A program made the translations under genes and the position numbers. Below the pieces are notes generated by a model. That model saw only the letters and a list, made by a program, of their open reading frames with translations, ran no database searches and had not been told where the DNA came from. A stretch of DNA of 5,144 nucleotides from an uncultured Lachnospiraceae bacterium (GTDB lineage Bacteria; Bacillota; Clostridia; Lachnospirales; Lachnospiraceae), in contig CANPZR010000202.1 of the NCBI GenBank assembly GCA_947589175.1, forward strand, positions 1 through 5,144, given 5' to 3'. How positions within the stretch are numbered: position 1 is the stretch's first letter; each line of letters begins with the position of its first letter. Of the stretch, positions 5,104 through 5,144 are shown piece by piece.

Positions 5104-5144
5104 AAATTTTTTTGTAACATCTGAAATATATAATACACTATTTT

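Noticed and set aside
5130..5135. TATTAT as a -10 element for the ATPase gene
   Set aside because: No -35 element is available inside the window, and the TG dinucleotide directly abuts it without the one-base gap of an extended -10. It is too weak to list as a promoter.

Overview
The window looks like chromosomal DNA of a Gram-positive anaerobe of the class Clostridia, most likely Lachnospiraceae. This is inferred from AGGAGG-type ribosome binding sites, a moderate GC content, the type of MsmX/UgpC ATPase, and the fusion-free CpsC/CpsD pair typical of Firmicutes. No database search was possible. All six genes I can support lie on the minus strand, so transcription runs from high to low coordinates.

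Reading in the direction of transcription: (1) 5090-3978 is a complete MsmX/UgpC/MalK-type sugar ABC transporter ATPase. (2) 3977-3773 is a 205-bp intergenic region. It holds a GC-rich hairpin behind the ATPase gene, AT-rich inverted repeats, and a near-consensus sigma-A promoter (TTGACA, 17 bp, TAAAAT) that should drive the next gene. (3) 3772-446 is a tight four-gene operon: cpsB-like PHP phosphotyrosine phosphatase, LytR-CpsA-Psr (LCP) glycopolymer transferase, cpsC/Wzz-like membrane activator, and cpsD-like bacterial tyrosine (BY) kinase. Junctions are an 8-nt overlap, a 13-nt gap and a 14-nt overlap. (4) 445-360 is an 86-bp gap with a small hairpin but no convincing intrinsic terminator. 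(5) 359-1 is the 5' part of a secreted protein with a signal peptide and the start of BspA-like leucine-rich repeats, cut by the window edge.

The operon is the standard phosphotyrosine control module of capsule/exopolysaccharide synthesis. CpsC (membrane) presents its cytoplasmic tail to CpsD (ATPase/kinase), CpsD autophosphorylates on a C-terminal tyrosine cluster, CpsB removes the phosphates, and the LCP enzyme is expected to attach the finished polymer to the wall. No glycosyltransferase, flippase or polymerase is visible in the window; the next gene downstream is instead the secreted repeat protein.

Several starts were moved from the longest open frame to the start supported by a ribosome binding site or family N-terminus: GTG 3772 for cpsB, ATG 3057 for the LCP gene, ATG 2000 for cpsC, ATG 5090 for the ATPase and GTG 359 for the repeat protein. 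I see no clearly new system. The most notable points are the extreme tyrosine-rich CpsD tail (15 Tyr in 36 residues), substitutions in usually conserved motifs of CpsD and the LCP protein, and the juxtaposition with a surface repeat protein. I saw no rRNA, tRNA, CRISPR array, insertion sequence or convincing plus-strand gene.
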